Assembly: GCF_002575655.3 (NCBI RefSeq)
Contig: NC_053041.3
Location: 303,770,054 to 303,834,053 of the forward strand
Direction: 5' to 3'
Length of the DNA stretch: 64,000 nucleotides
From: Aegilops tauschii subsp. strangulata
Lineage: Eukaryota; Streptophyta; Magnoliopsida; Poales; Poaceae
Made by a program: the position numbers and the translations under genes. Shown piece by piece: positions 10,596-23,638 of this stretch; the stretch's first letter is position 1, and the number at the start of each line of letters is the position of its first letter. A model generated the notes under the pieces. It was not told where the DNA came from and did not search any database. It saw nothing but the letters and a program-made list of their open reading frames with translations.

Positions 10596-10679
10596 TGACT
10601 GCAGTCGAAGAATTCTGCATTGCTGCTGCAGTCGAAGAATTCTGCAATCGAAGAAATCATTGCCGCTGCAGTCGAAGAT
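10559..10679. repeat. Templated filler DNA at the B/C junction
   Basis: CAGTCGAAGAATTCTGCA occurs at 10577, 10602 and 10629, and its start occurs again at 10669 where it runs into the Copia LTR. AGAAATCATTGCC occurs at about 10560 and 10651. Such patchwork of short local copies is typical of error-prone repair of a double-strand break. It replaces B's 5' end and the first bases of C's LTR. Confidence 0.75.
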
Positions 10680-11455
10680 ATCCTCCTCATGTGGGATGTG
10701 AGGAGATGACCATTTAAAGGCCTTTTAGGCAGCCCAAAGAGGTGCAGAAGCCCACTACCCATTAGGGTTATGACCTAGGGTCATTTTGGACTTTGTACAT
10801 GAGTGGATGGGGATGCTTTACCCTCCATCCAGCAGCCACCAACAAGGGTGACGAAAATTAGTTCATCCTCCAAGAGAGAAGAAGAGAGAAAACCAAGAGA
10901 GCAAGGGAAGAAGAGGAAGATTGAAGGAAGAAGCAAGGGAGCTCCTCCCCAAGGTTGTGATGGTCCAGATCCACTACCTTGCCTCCTTCAAGCTTCGGTT
11001 CCACCATCTTTGGTGAGATTGTTCCAATCCCTAGTTCTTGAGCCCCAAATCTTGTTGTGTTCATCCAAGATTCAGAAATCTTGATGTATGAGATCCTCTA
11101 GTGCTGACTAGAGAAGAACATGTTGTATCCCACATTTGATAATAGTGGAAGAGGATTTGGGTGGCTTCGGCCCATGGTTTTTCCCCTCAAGTTGAGGGGT
11201 TTTCCACGTAAAAATCTGGTGTCTCTTTGTTCATGCTTGGTGCTGTCTACAAACTTACTCCTACCACAAGACACTAGGCTGAGGAGTGTCTTGCCTGCTG
11301 AGTAACATTTTCTGCATCCACATATGCTGCTGCATATGTTTCCTTCCGTGCTAAGCAACGATCCTTGAATTAGTACATGATGTGGTGCTGAGATTACTTG
11401 TTTCCGCTGCAGTTTTCAGTTAACCACAAGTGCATTTGTGTGCTAATTCCCAACA
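10677..11455 (+). repeat. 5' LTR of element C
   Basis: It begins at GATATCCTCC without the expected TG start and ends CCCAACA. It is nearly identical to 15601-16377. The missing first ~6 bases coincide with the filler-DNA junction. Confidence 0.9.
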
Positions 11456-11458
11456 GAG

Positions 11459-11470
11459 TGGCATCAGAGC
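11459..11470 (+). other. Primer-binding site of element C
   Basis: TGGCATCAGAGC lies three bases after the LTR. It matches the initiator-Met tRNA primer site usual for Copia elements (TGGTATCAGAGC) with one change. Confidence 0.8.
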
Positions 11471-11532
11471 CTTGGTTGCTTAGAAGGTTGCAAATCCAAG
11501 TTGCTTGATTGTTGCTGGAAGTGCTGCTCACA

Positions 11533-14500
11533 ATGGCTTTGGAAGAAAGCGCTACTACAAGTGGCATGATAAAACTTGATTCTTCCAATTACTCGTTATG
11601 GAAGCCCATGATGGAAGACATCCTTTATTGCAAGGATTTGTATGAGCCAATTGTGAAAGACAAGATACCCACAGGTGTCACAGAAGAAGAATGGAGAGTG
11701 TTGCACAGAAAGGTAGTAGGTATGATTCGGTTGTACATCAACCACAATATTTTCCACCATGTTGCAAATGACACAAATGCATATGAGATGTGGCAGAAAT
11801 TGGAGTCGATGTATGAGAGGAAGACATCAATGAACAAGGCATCGGTGATCAAAAGACTTGCAAAGCTTGAGTACCGAGATGGCACAAGTGTGATTGAGCA
11901 CTTGAATGTCTTCCAATGCCATAAATCAACTTTCAGCCATGAAGATCAACTTTGAGGATGAGGTGCAAGCATTGTTGCTGCTGAGTTCCATGCCTGATAG
12001 TTGGAACACGCTTGTTGTGTCACTTAGCAATTCAGCTCCGGATGGGAAGCTGACTTTGGAGATGGTGAAGAACAGTATGCTAAATGAAGAAGCCAGAAAG
12101 AAGGAAAAGGGTGATGCATCTTCTTCTGATGCGTATGTGGCTGAAACCCATGGGAAGAATGAGAACCGTGGACGCAGCAATACAAGATTTCAGCAAGGTA
12201 AAAGCAAATCCAGGGGGAGATCAAAGTCTAAACAGAGAAAAGATATTACTTGCTTTCATTGTGGTAATCCGGGACACATAAAGAGTGAGTGCAGGAAGTA
12301 CAAGAGAGAGCTTGCAGAGGGGAAACTCACAAAGAAAACCGAGCAAAAGGCTGAGAGCAGTTTAGCTATGACCGCAACAGATGAGGACTATCAAGTCATT
12401 GAAGATGAAGATTGCTATAGTGCCATTCGTGATGATGCCATGAGTTGGGTTGTGGATTCAGGTGCGTCCTTCCACATCACATCACACAAGGAGTATTTCA
12501 CATCTTACACTAGTGGTGTTACTGGCCAAGTGAGGATGGGAAATAGTGGTTCGTCGGCAATTGTTGGCAAGGGCTCTATATGCATTGAAACAAACACATG
12601 TTGCAGATTGGTGCTCGATGATGTGAGGCATGTTCCTGACATAAGGCTGAATTTGTTGTCAGTGGGCAAGCTTGATGATATCAAACATCCTAGTTATTTT
12701 GGTGAAGGAAAATGGAAGCTCACCAAAGGCTCTTTGATTGTGGCTCGAGGAAGTAAGCAAGGTAATCTCTATGTGACTAAAACCAAGTTGTGCAATGAGG
12801 TGTTGAATGTTGCTGAAAAAGACACTTCAGTTGAATTGTGGCACAAGAGGCTTGGACATATGAGTGAGAAGGGCATGCATGCTCTTGCTCGCATGGAGTA
12901 CCTCCCTGAGTTGAAAGGTATATCCTTGAAACCCTGTGCACATTGTTTTGCTGGCAAACAACATAGGGCTGCATTTCGTACACTCCCTCCACATCGTGGA
13001 GAAAATGTTCTTGATATTGTGCACACTGATGTTTGCTCCATGACTGGAAAAAAACTCATGGTGGAGCATTATACTTTGTGACTTTTATTGATGACCATTC
13101 CAGAAAGGTTTTTGTGTATGTGCTGAAACACAAATACCAAACGTTTGAAGCCTTCAAGGAGTTCCATGCCAAAGTTGAAAGAGAAACTGGCAGGAAATTG
13201 AAGTGCGTGAGATTAGACAATGGTGGTGAATACAGAGGTCCTTTTGAAAGGTATTGCAGAAATGTTGGTATCAGGCTTGAGAAGAGTCCACCAAAGACAC
13301 CTCAGCTCAATGGTCTTGCTGAGAGAATGAACAGGACACTCGTAGAGAGGGTCACAGCTATGCTCTCTCATGCTCATTTACCTAATTCATTTTGGGCTGA
13401 AGCATTGATGAATGCTATGTATGTGGTTAACCTATCTCCCTCAGTTCCTCTTGCAGGTGATATTCCTCAGAGAGTTTGGTCAGGGAAGGAGGTATCATAC
13501 AAGCACTTGAAGGCCTTTGGTTGCAGGGCATTTGTACATGTTTCAAGGGACGAGAGATCCAAGCTGGATAGCAAGACAAAGCAGTGCATCTACCTCAGCC
13601 AACCAAGTGAAGAGTTTGGCTACAGGTTGTGGGATCCAGCAAATAGGAAGATTGTGAGAAGCCGAGATGTGGTGTTCATTGAAGATGAAACAATAAAAGA
13701 TATTGGGAAACCAGAGAAGTCAATGACTAGCACACCTCAGGTTGATATGGATCCAATCCGTCCTCCTCTCATGCATGACAATCATGGGGGAGATGATGAC
13801 ACTGAAGACAGTGGAGATGCAACTGATCAAGGCAGTACAAGTCAAAGTGGCGAGCAGCCATCAAGTGATGATGATGATGAAGTTGGTAATGATGATGCCA
13901 ACGAAAATCCACCTGATTCACCACCAGTGCAGCAGCAAAGAAGAAGTGAAAGAGGTCACATTCCTTCTTCTAAATATCCACCACATCAATATGTGTTGAT
14001 GATAGATGCAGGTGAGCCCTCATGTTATGAGGAGGCAATGTCTGATGAGAACAAAGAAGAATGGTCAGAAGCCATGCAGGATGAGATGAATTCCCTGTAT
14101 GAGAATGATACTTTTGAGTTGGTGAATCTGCCAAAGGGCAAGAAAGCACTCAAGAACAAGTGGGTGTACAGAGTGAAGACTGAAGAAAACACCTCACATC
14201 CAAGGTACAAGGCCAGATTGGTTGTGAAAGGATTCAGTCAGAAAAAGGGCATTGATTATGGTGAGATATTCTCTCCCGTGGTCAAGATGTCTTCGATCCG
14301 AGTTGTGCTTGGCATGGCTGCCACCATGGACTTAGAAATTGAACAACTTGATGTGAAGACAACATTCTTACATGGTGACCTAGAGGAGGAGATATACATG
14401 GAGCAGCCAGAGGGGTTCATGGTTGCAGGCAAGGAGCACTTAGTTTGCAAATTGAAGAAGAGCTTGTATGGCTTGAAGCAAGCTCCTCGGCAGTGGTACA

Positions 14501-15578
14501 AGAAGTTTGAGTCTTTTATGACTGGGCTTGGTTACCATAAAGCACAACCTGATCATTGTGTCTTTATGAAGAGGTACGCCGAGGGTGACTTCATTATTCT
14601 CTTGTTGTATGTTGATGATATGCTGATTGTTGGAAATGGCACAAAGAGGATTGCTCTCCTCAAGAAGGCATTGAGTAAATCATTTGCCATGAAGGATTTA
14701 GGACCAGCTAAGCAAATACTTGGCATGAAGATCTCCCGTGATAGATCAAAGAAGCTGCTTTGGCTCTCACAGGAAAGATACATTGAGAAGGTACTTGAAA
14801 GGTTCAATATGAAAGATGCAAAGTCTGTTATCTCTCCGCTTGCAGGCCATCACAAACTGAATTCAAAACAATGTCCTACAAGCAAGAAGGAGAAAGAAGA
14901 AATGAGGAAAGTACCTTACCAATCTGATGTGGGCAGTTTGATGTATGCCATGGTATGCACTAGGCCTGACATTGCCTATGCAGTTGGAGTTGTTAGCCGG
15001 TTCATGACAAATCCAGGTAAAGCTCACTGGGAAGCAGTGAAGTGGATTCTCAGGTATCTCAAGGGTACTTCTACATCTTGTCTATGCTTTGGAAACGGTG
15101 ATCCTGTATTGCAGGGCTATACAGATGCAGATTATGCAGGTGACAAGGATCGTAGGAAGTCCACATCTGGATACCTGATGACTTATGCAGGGGGAGCAGT
15201 GTCATGGCAATCAAGATTGCAGAAATGTGTTTCTACATCAACTACAGAAGCTGAGTACATTGCAGTAGTTGATGCTGGCAAGGAAGTTTTGTGGATGAAG
15301 AACTTCTTGCAAGAGCTCAGCATGAAGCAAGAGAAGTATGTCCTTTTTGTGACAGTCAGAGTGCTATTCATCTTGCCAAGAATTCAAGCTATCACTCTCG
15401 AACCAAGCACATTGATGTGAGGTACCATTGGATTCGAGATGTTGTGAGTTCCAAGTTGCTAAAACTTGAGAAGATCCATACCGACGACAATGGTTCGGAT
15501 ATGATGACCAAGATATTGCCAAATGAGAAGCTACAGGCATGTTGCAAGGTAGCGGGCATGGCGGTGCCCCCCTCATGA
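11533..15578 (+). pseudogene. Element C gag-pol polyprotein (three frameshifts)
   Basis: The ATG at 11533 opens a Copia gag (MALEESATTSGMIKLDSSNY). The zinc knuckle CFHCGNPGHIKSEC is near 12250 and the protease site WVVDSGASFHIT near 12448. The pre-integrase block LWHKRLGHMSEKG is near 12836, and the integrase core includes VRLDNGGEY and QLNGLAERMNRTLVERV. RT carries YVDDMLIVG near 14608, and RNase H carries YTDADYAGDKDRRKSTSGYL. Frame changes occur near 11915, 13050 (seven-A run) and 15345 (five-T run). The last two sit in homopolymers, so they could be real decay or sequence errors. Otherwise the protein is full length. Confidence 0.9.
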
Positions 15579-15581
15579 GTC

Positions 15582-15592
15582 GGAGGGGGAGA
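15582..15592 (+). other. Polypurine tract of element C
   Basis: GGAGGGGGAGA lies just before the 3' LTR and is the expected plus-strand DNA primer site. Confidence 0.7.
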
Positions 15593-15594
15593 TT

Positions 15595-16377
15595 TTTTGG
15601 GATATCCTCCTCATGTGGGCTGTGAGGAGATGACCATTTAAAGGCCTTTTAGGTAGCCCAAAGAGGTGCAGAAGCCCACTACCCATTAGGGTTATGACCT
15701 AGGGTCATTTTGGATTTGCACATGAGTGGATGGGGATGCTTTACCCTCCATCCATTAGCCACCAACAAGGGTGACGAAAATCAGTTCATCCTCCAAGAGA
15801 GAAGAAGAGAGAAAACCAAGAGAGCAAGGGAAGAAGAGGAAGATTGAAGGAAGAAGCAAGGGAGCTCCTCCCCAAGGTTGTGATGGTCCAGATCCACTAC
15901 CTTGCCTCCTTCAAGCTTCGGTTCCACCATCTTTGGTGAGATTGTTCCAATCCCTAGTTCTTGAGCCCCAAAGCTTGTTGTGTTCATCCAAGATTCAGAA
16001 ATCTTGATGTATGAGATCCTCTAGTGCTGACTAGAGAAGAACTTGTTGTATCCCACATTTGATAATAGTGGAAGAGGATTTGGGTGGCTTCGGCCCGTGG
16101 TTTTTTCCCTCAAGTTGAGGGGTTTTCCACGTAAAAATCTGGTGTCTCTTTGTTGATGCTTGGTGCTGTCCAGAAACTTACTCCTACCACAAGACACTAG
16201 GTTGAGGAGTGTCTTGCCTGCTAAGTAACATTTTCTGCGTCCACATATGCTGCTGCATATGTTCCTTCCATGCTAAGCAACGATCCTTGAATTAGTACAT
16301 GATGTGGTGCTGAGATTACTTGTTTCCGCTGCAGTTTTCAGTTAACCACAAGTGCATTTGTGTGCTAATTCCCAACA
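15595..16377 (+). repeat. 3' LTR of element C
   Basis: It starts TTTTGGGATATCC, where the usual TGTTGGGA start carries a G-to-T change, and ends TCCCAACA. It matches the 5' LTR along its whole length. Confidence 0.88.
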
Positions 16378-18930
16378 CAAACAGAGTAGTATACATGCAT
16401 ATTTTCCTCTTTATCCCGCGTTTCTACGAACAGGTGCATATCCTCTCGTTGCCTTACCATCTCCTCTATTTCATTCCAGTCAAAATTTGATTCATGGTCG
16501 CTCACGCATGATAGTGCTAGATGGCAAGATGGAATTCCCTACGGGTCAATGAATCATGTATAGCCCCATGTGGCTGCTTCTGCTTTGGGTGATTTGCCCA
16601 AGCAAGGTTAATCTATAAAGCTATGCTTTCCATCAAAAAACACCAAACAGTTGCTCTTGATTAATAGAGAGAATACTTACTTTACTAAGACAAAGGTACG
16701 TGTTCACATTTATTAAAAATAATCTTAAACAACAATGCTCATATTAAGTACAAATCTGGTTCTTCTATCTATTGTACTACATCCTAAATGATTGGATATC
16801 CACTAATCAACTACTTGTCCATCAAGTCCTTGATACACCAGACTTCTGAATGTCTTTTTTTCAGTGATTCTTTATCAACACAACTACTACTTGTCCTAGG
16901 CCTTGAATCATTGTGCTCCTGGGTACCATACTTTTCCGATTCTTGCTCGTGCTGATTGTTTACTGGTTTGTTATCAACACTGGTGCATTTGCGAGTTATG
17001 ACACGCTTCCTCTTGGGGCTTAATTCCATAAATGTTGATTTGTTTATTTCCTGACTACCTTCAGTTTTTTATTCTTCATCAAGATGTGCAGCACAGCCTG
17101 TTCTCCGTCTCCTACCCCTTTTAGTCTGGTTTATGCTTTATAGTGAGTTCAACATCCTCTGGTTCTTGCTTTGTAGTTTTCGGAACTGATAAGTGGTTCA
17201 CTTGCTCCTGTTCTATAGCAGTAAGAGAGGTGTAGAGCTATGAAAGAACAGGAAAATACACCAAAAACATGCATGGTTATACTTTCGAATTCCTTTTTTT
17301 ATTACATTACTTATCAAGACCAGTAAGCCTTATGTTAGATTTTGAATAATTCTCAGTTCCATCTTGGTCTGAATGTCCGCCATCAATAATGTTCTCTGGT
17401 ATTGTATGAACGCCACCACTTCTGTGAGTTATTGTACGCTTTCTTTTTGGGCTTGATTCCTTGAATATGCATTCATCTTAATCCGGACTATCCTCCTCCG
17501 ATTCTTCATCAGAATGTACAACACAACATGTGTTCCTAGTCCTAGTCTTTTTCGTGTCCTTTACAATGGGTTTATCCTTCTCTAGCTGCCTGTTGACGAC
17601 ATCTCATGTCTCGAAAAAAGGCTTCTACGAAAATATCACAATTTGAATTAATTGCCATAAAGATTCATTATAAAATATGGCATGCAGATACAAAATAATA
17701 TATAGCACCATAGTAGAAATAGATGATGCCTCTTCTAACATTTGCATGTTGTACTAATGTTTTTTTTCTAGAATCCACAAAAAAAAATAAACAGTGTAAT
17801 ATTGTTAACCGTACTTGAAATTGTAGTCATTCAATCTGAACTGGAAAATCAATCTCTGCCCACATATTTTTCTGGATTTGTCTGCTCATGGATATCACAA
17901 TCATCCCTATCTCAAGAATCTTCCAGATTTCTTAATCAATTTTTTGGCTTCTGCCTCAAGCATGGCGCAAGTTCTTGTTGCACTAAGATCACATATCTCC
18001 AGCTTAAATATCACTTCATACATATGGAGAATCATATTTCTATACAACTCAACTTCGGTAAGTTGTACTAAAAATGAACCCTCTTGTTCTAGATAATGGA
18101 TTCGGAAACATTAATTTCACTTCTGCTATCTTGAAAGCACATCACCTAGAAGAACAATATTACTAAGAAAGCTACATTACAGAGATGCATATCATAAAGA
18201 CAATGATTAGTAATTTTTTTATTGTACCTTTGAGCAGAACTTCCCTATGGTTCATAAAAAGTAATTATGCCATTGATTTCAAGATATATACCTCTTTCGT
18301 ACAAAATGACCATTGATCCTTGTTGACCTTAATAAATTCTGTCTCATGCAAGGAACTTTGATACAACTCCGAGGACTTTCTAAACTCACGCTTTGATCAT
18401 AGATCATCATCTAAAAGTTTTTCACTTGTAACATGTCCTATTTCATGAAGCTATGTTGTCTGATCAGGAGGCAAAGAAGGAGCTAACCCTGTCACAAACC
18501 TGGTCAGGAGGCTACGCCGATTGAATAATCAAATAACCTAATCAGGAACCAAATCAAGAAGTGGGTATGCCTCCTCGGAGAAAGTAGGCATGAAAAATTG
18601 TGGTAAACTGCATTAGCTTAATGGGGCTGGTGCTAACGGCGCAGCAGATGCAGCATCACAGCTTCTGGGCTTGGAGGTGAGGCTTCCGGTTGAGGTTTCA
18701 ACTTTTCCTGCAATATCATTTCCTCAGTTCCACATAGACAAAACAAAAATATATATTAGTAACAAAAAATGAGCTTGATAATGTTTTGTACAATGGTGTT
18801 CCTCAATAAAGGAAGATATACGTACATGTCAGTTTCCCCTGTTCCTTAAAAACTACATGAAGAAAAGCTTATCCAATCAGACTTTGTAATTCTTTATTCT
18901 GTTTCCATGCACAGTATTCAGAAAATAACA
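16378..18930. other. Intergenic stretch without an intact gene
   Basis: AT-rich sequence with poly-A/T runs. It contains a decayed minus-strand repeated segment (listed separately) but no frame with a recognised domain, no TE termini and no RNA gene that I can support. Confidence 0.5.
16811..17560 (-). repeat. Diverged duplicated exon-like segment, minus strand
   Basis: Two minus-strand segments (about 17130-16960 and 17560-17390) translate to similar peptides. Both contain a Cys/Ala/His-Asp-Glu-Glu stretch followed by SPKRKRVIT or SPKRKRTIT, a basic nuclear-localisation-like motif, and a hydrophilic tail. They are about 430 bp apart and interrupted by stops. It looks like a tandemly duplicated exon of a decayed gene or transposon accessory ORF. 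I do not recognise the family. Confidence 0.4.
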
Positions 18931-19083
18931 GATTGTCTAGGGCCAAACATCAAGAATCTAATCCAACCATCCATTACAAATTCTGATTGTCTATGCCTGA
19001 ACATCAAGAATCCACTACAACCATCCATTATAAATTTTGATTGTCCAGGGCCAAACATCAAAAATCCAATCCAACCATCCATG
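18931..19083. repeat. 54-bp tandem repeat, 3 units
   Basis: Units start at 18931, 18985 and 19039, each beginning GATTGTC and containing AACATCAAGAATC or a variant and CCAACCATCCAT. The period of 54 bp keeps the plus strand open, giving a repeated 18-residue peptide that is probably not a gene. Confidence 0.8.
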
Positions 19084-19160
19084 AACGCATGATGCATCCC
19101 GTAATTCTATTTGTCACCGAGTATAAGGGTGTGCATCCATTGATTTTAGGGCTGAACTGG

Positions 19161-20062
19161 TTCCAACTAATATCACAATCATCCAAATAGGAGCACGGGA
19201 GAATAAACCTGAGGTTAAAGGGGCTGGAGTATGTATGTAGGATCAAAGAGGGATTTAGCATGGACCATGCATGGTGCCGAAGAGGCAGTTTGAAACATCC
19301 TACCTTCTCCGGATGAAGCGATGCGAGTTAGGAGGCCGGAGGCAGTATGGCTAGAGGCATAATCCATACATAGAAGAGAAGGCGACGTCTGTCAGTGATG
19401 GCATAAATAGGTCTGGTGGCAAAAGCGCCCCTGCAAGGAGGATGAGGTGGCAGATCATGAGGAGGTAGCGATCTAGGAGAGATTCCTGAACATACGGGAG
19501 GAAGGAGAAAAGGCCTGCTCATGGGATAAGGAGATGGTTACCTAAGATCTGATGGTATTCTTTTTTACATTTAATTAGCTATATGATGGTAACCTATGGT
19601 AGGAAGGAGGGTTCCAACCAATATCACAATCATCCAAATAGGAGCACGGGAGAATAAACCTGAGGTTAAAGGGGCTGGAGTATGTATGTAGGATCAAAGA
19701 GGGATTTAGCATGGACCATGCATGGTGCCGAAGAGGCAGTTCGAAACATCCTACCTTCTCCGGATGAAGCGATGCGAGTTAGGAGGCCAGAGGCAGTATG
19801 GCTAGAGGCATAATCCATACATAAAAGAGAAGGCGACGTCCGTCGGTGATGGCATAAATAGGTCTGGTGGCAAAAGCGCCCCTGCAAGGAGGATGAGGCG
19901 GCAGATCATGAGGAGGTAGCGATCTAGGAGAGATTCCTGAACATACGGGAGGAAGGAGAAAAGGCCTTCTTGTGGGATAAGGAGATGGTTACCTAAGATC
20001 TGATGGTATTATTTTTTACGTTTAATTAGCTATCTGATGGTAACCTACGGTAGGAAGGAGGG
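19161..20062. repeat. 451-bp tandem duplication
   Basis: Copy 1 (19161-19611) and copy 2 (19612-20062) are head-to-tail and differ at only a handful of positions. No TE termini flank the unit, so this looks like a recent segmental tandem duplication. Neither copy carries a convincing gene. Confidence 0.9.
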
Positions 20063-20117
20063 ACGCCATCCAATGGCTTTTTTTTTCATCGGGCCATCCA
20101 ATGGCTTTGACACATGA

Positions 20118-21037
20118 TGATGAGGACATCAATACCATTGATACACCCACAGCCTCTGCTGCTATACATACTAGACCAATTACTAGAGCTCGCGCACGCC
20201 AATTAAATTATCAGGTACTTTCGTTTCTTGGTAATGATTCTAATGTTCATGAGAATATGATGCTGCCTAAATTGGATACATTTGTTTTGCTTACAAATGA
20301 AGGGCCTGGCATGGATAAGAGGGATGAACACTAGAGCAAGACCAAGCATGGAGATGATGGCATGCGCAAGGAGAACAAGAACAGAGTTACAAGTGATAAT
20401 TTCAGGACTTTGAAGCCACCATAAGGAGTGCAAGAAGCCTTGGACGAAATATACAAGATGCCACTTCATAAATTTCGTCCAGAGTCTATTCTAGGTGCTG
20501 CGTCACCTTATTATTGGGCCAGACCCATGTAATTTCGAAATACTTAAGTATATGCGGTCTTTAGAGTCCGTATGTGTGGGGAAACAAGAGTTAGGGTTGG
20601 TTTCGGACCCCTCCTCCAAGGGCCACGAAATTCCCCCCTCTTCCTCCATATATACAGCCCTTGGGGCGTCGTTTAGACTTTGGGTTTTTGTTTAGATTAA
20701 AGTTCGACATAGCTGCAACTTCGCGTACTTCGTTTGTGTTCAACGACCAGACAAAAGCGTCACAGAACCCCACCTTGATCAATAAAGCTTTCCTCTTATA
20801 TTCGCAATATCCAGATTCCAATCTTAGTTTCTTGCTTGTTCTTCATTTGCCTGCAGGAAACAGACCTTCGTGGTCAGGTTGATCGTGCTCTGGCGTGGTC
20901 AATAACCTCTCGGAGTTGGTTTAGCGATTGCTAAGGCGCGACGTCCTCGCACGTTCGTAGTCGGATCGTCAAAGTCGACTTCCTCCAAAACAATAGCCAC
21001 CATCTCATTGAAAGATGGGACACATTTGCCTCTATCA
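20118..21037 (+). repeat. 5' LTR of element D
   Basis: It begins TGATGAGGACATC and ends CCTCTATCA, with a TATA box CATATATAC at 20647-20655 and AATAAA at 20781. Its first ~220 bp are the silent copy of the pol C-terminal coding sequence found in the 3' LTR. Confidence 0.92.
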
Positions 21038-21039
21038 AG

Positions 21040-21049
21040 TGGTATCAGA
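21040..21049 (+). other. Primer-binding site of element D
   Basis: TGGTATCAGA, two bases after the LTR, matches the 3' end complement of initiator-Met tRNA. Confidence 0.85.
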
Positions 21050-21339
21050 TTTCCAGGTTGCTCGGTGAGATTTTACAGTTCTTCATAGTTTAGATCGAGT
21101 CTGTTCTTCATACCTACAGTCCACGAAAAAGCCAAAAAAAATTAGGGTTAGTTCATCATATCCGAACCAGTCTGAGCCTTTGCATAGTCTTTTCAGTATT
21201 TTTCTTTGTTGAATTTGCGGTTGCATCGTCGTGTCAAGTTGCTGGTCTTAGCGTCTAGTTTCCCTTAGAGTTTCGAGTTCTGTTCACAAGTTGTCACGCC
21301 GCCGCCGCACCATCGTCATCGCTCCTGCCATCTCCCACC

Positions 21340-21480
21340 ACCACTTATCCGCCACCAATCTGTATCCATATACCACCACCGATCCGTATCCATATACCAC
21401 CACCGCTACCATATACCACCACCGTTGCCATATACCACCACCGCTACCATATCTTACCATCATATATCCACCACCAATCC
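21340..21480. repeat. Short CCATATACCACCACCG tandem repeats in the leader of D
   Basis: Five or so variable units of about 19-24 bp built on CCATATACCACCACC lie in the untranslated leader between primer site and gag. Confidence 0.7.
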
Positions 21481-22225
21481 GAGTTCTTCTCATATTAGGT
21501 TTGTTTTCGAGATCCATCTATTTTCCGATTCGTGTTTCCTTGCCTGAGTAGGTTTCGAAAAAAAATCTGGAGACCCCCGGACAGTTTTTAGGCCAAAATT
21601 TTGGGGACCAAAAATATTTTTCCCTATCTTATTTTTAGGTCCCAAGGAGCGTTTTGAGACACTCGCCATCATAGTGATTTTTTGTCGCACTTTCTCGTCG
21701 CCGCTGCCCTGATTTCCGAAAAAATTGTCAAAAAAATTTCGTGCCTATCCTGTTAGTTTGACTTGGGAAGAGTTTTGAGACACTTGCCATTATAGTGATT
21801 TTTCGCAAAAAAAGAGCAAAAAAATTTCAGAGTGTGCTTTTCCCTTGTTTACGTGTCGCGTCGTGATTTTGTTCGTGTTCTAGGCTCGCGTCTCTAGTAC
21901 GGTCTAGCCTAGGACCAGCACAGTACCGTCGCTGAGCGTTTATTCAACTTTGCATATCTGAATTGATTATTGCTGACCATTTTTCTACCATATTATTAGC
22001 CTTCCCGGCTCCACACACATCTACGTCGTGTGTTTGACTCTCCCTGGTAATCGCTCTATTCAAGCTTTGAGAGTTTTGACTACAACGGTTGCCAATCACC
22101 ACCTGCTGCTTGGTAAGAACTGGTAAGAATTTGAGATTTGCTTGACGGATTTGTGTCGCCCCACCACCACCATTTTCTAGTAGTCTGTAGGATCATGTTC
22201 TTGTGTGTTTCTATTGCTGCTAACC

Positions 22226-23635
<1,410 letters not shown>

Positions 23636-23638
23636 CGT

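Larger units (their letters stand above)
1895..10676 (-). mobile_element. Element B: decayed Tat-lineage Gypsy retrotransposon, interior only
   Basis: On the minus strand the order is gag (10595-8604), protease (8478-7795), RT and RNase H (7859-6484), a second archaeal-type RNase H (6467-~5976) and integrase (~5975-4595). These are followed by a long 3' untranslated region with a 78-bp tandem array and an antisense ORF. This layout, particularly the dual RNase H and the antisense ORF, fits the Tat lineage. Neither LTR is in the window: the left side is cut by element A and the right side is lost at a rearranged junction with element C. Many stops and frameshifts make it inactive. Confidence 0.8.
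10677..16377 (+). mobile_element. Element C: Copia LTR retrotransposon, nearly complete
   Basis: The element has two LTRs of about 780 bp (10677-11455 and 15595-16377), a primer-binding site at 11459, a gag-pol region in Copia order (integrase before RT) and a purine tract at 15582. The LTRs differ at roughly 20 positions by eye, about 2-3 percent, so insertion is fairly recent. The left LTR lacks its first bases. No target duplication is visible because the left junction is rearranged. Confidence 0.92.

Noticed and set aside
20101..20334. Separate small gene before element D
   Set aside because: It is the start of the 5' LTR of D, a silent copy of the pol end encoded in the 3' LTR.
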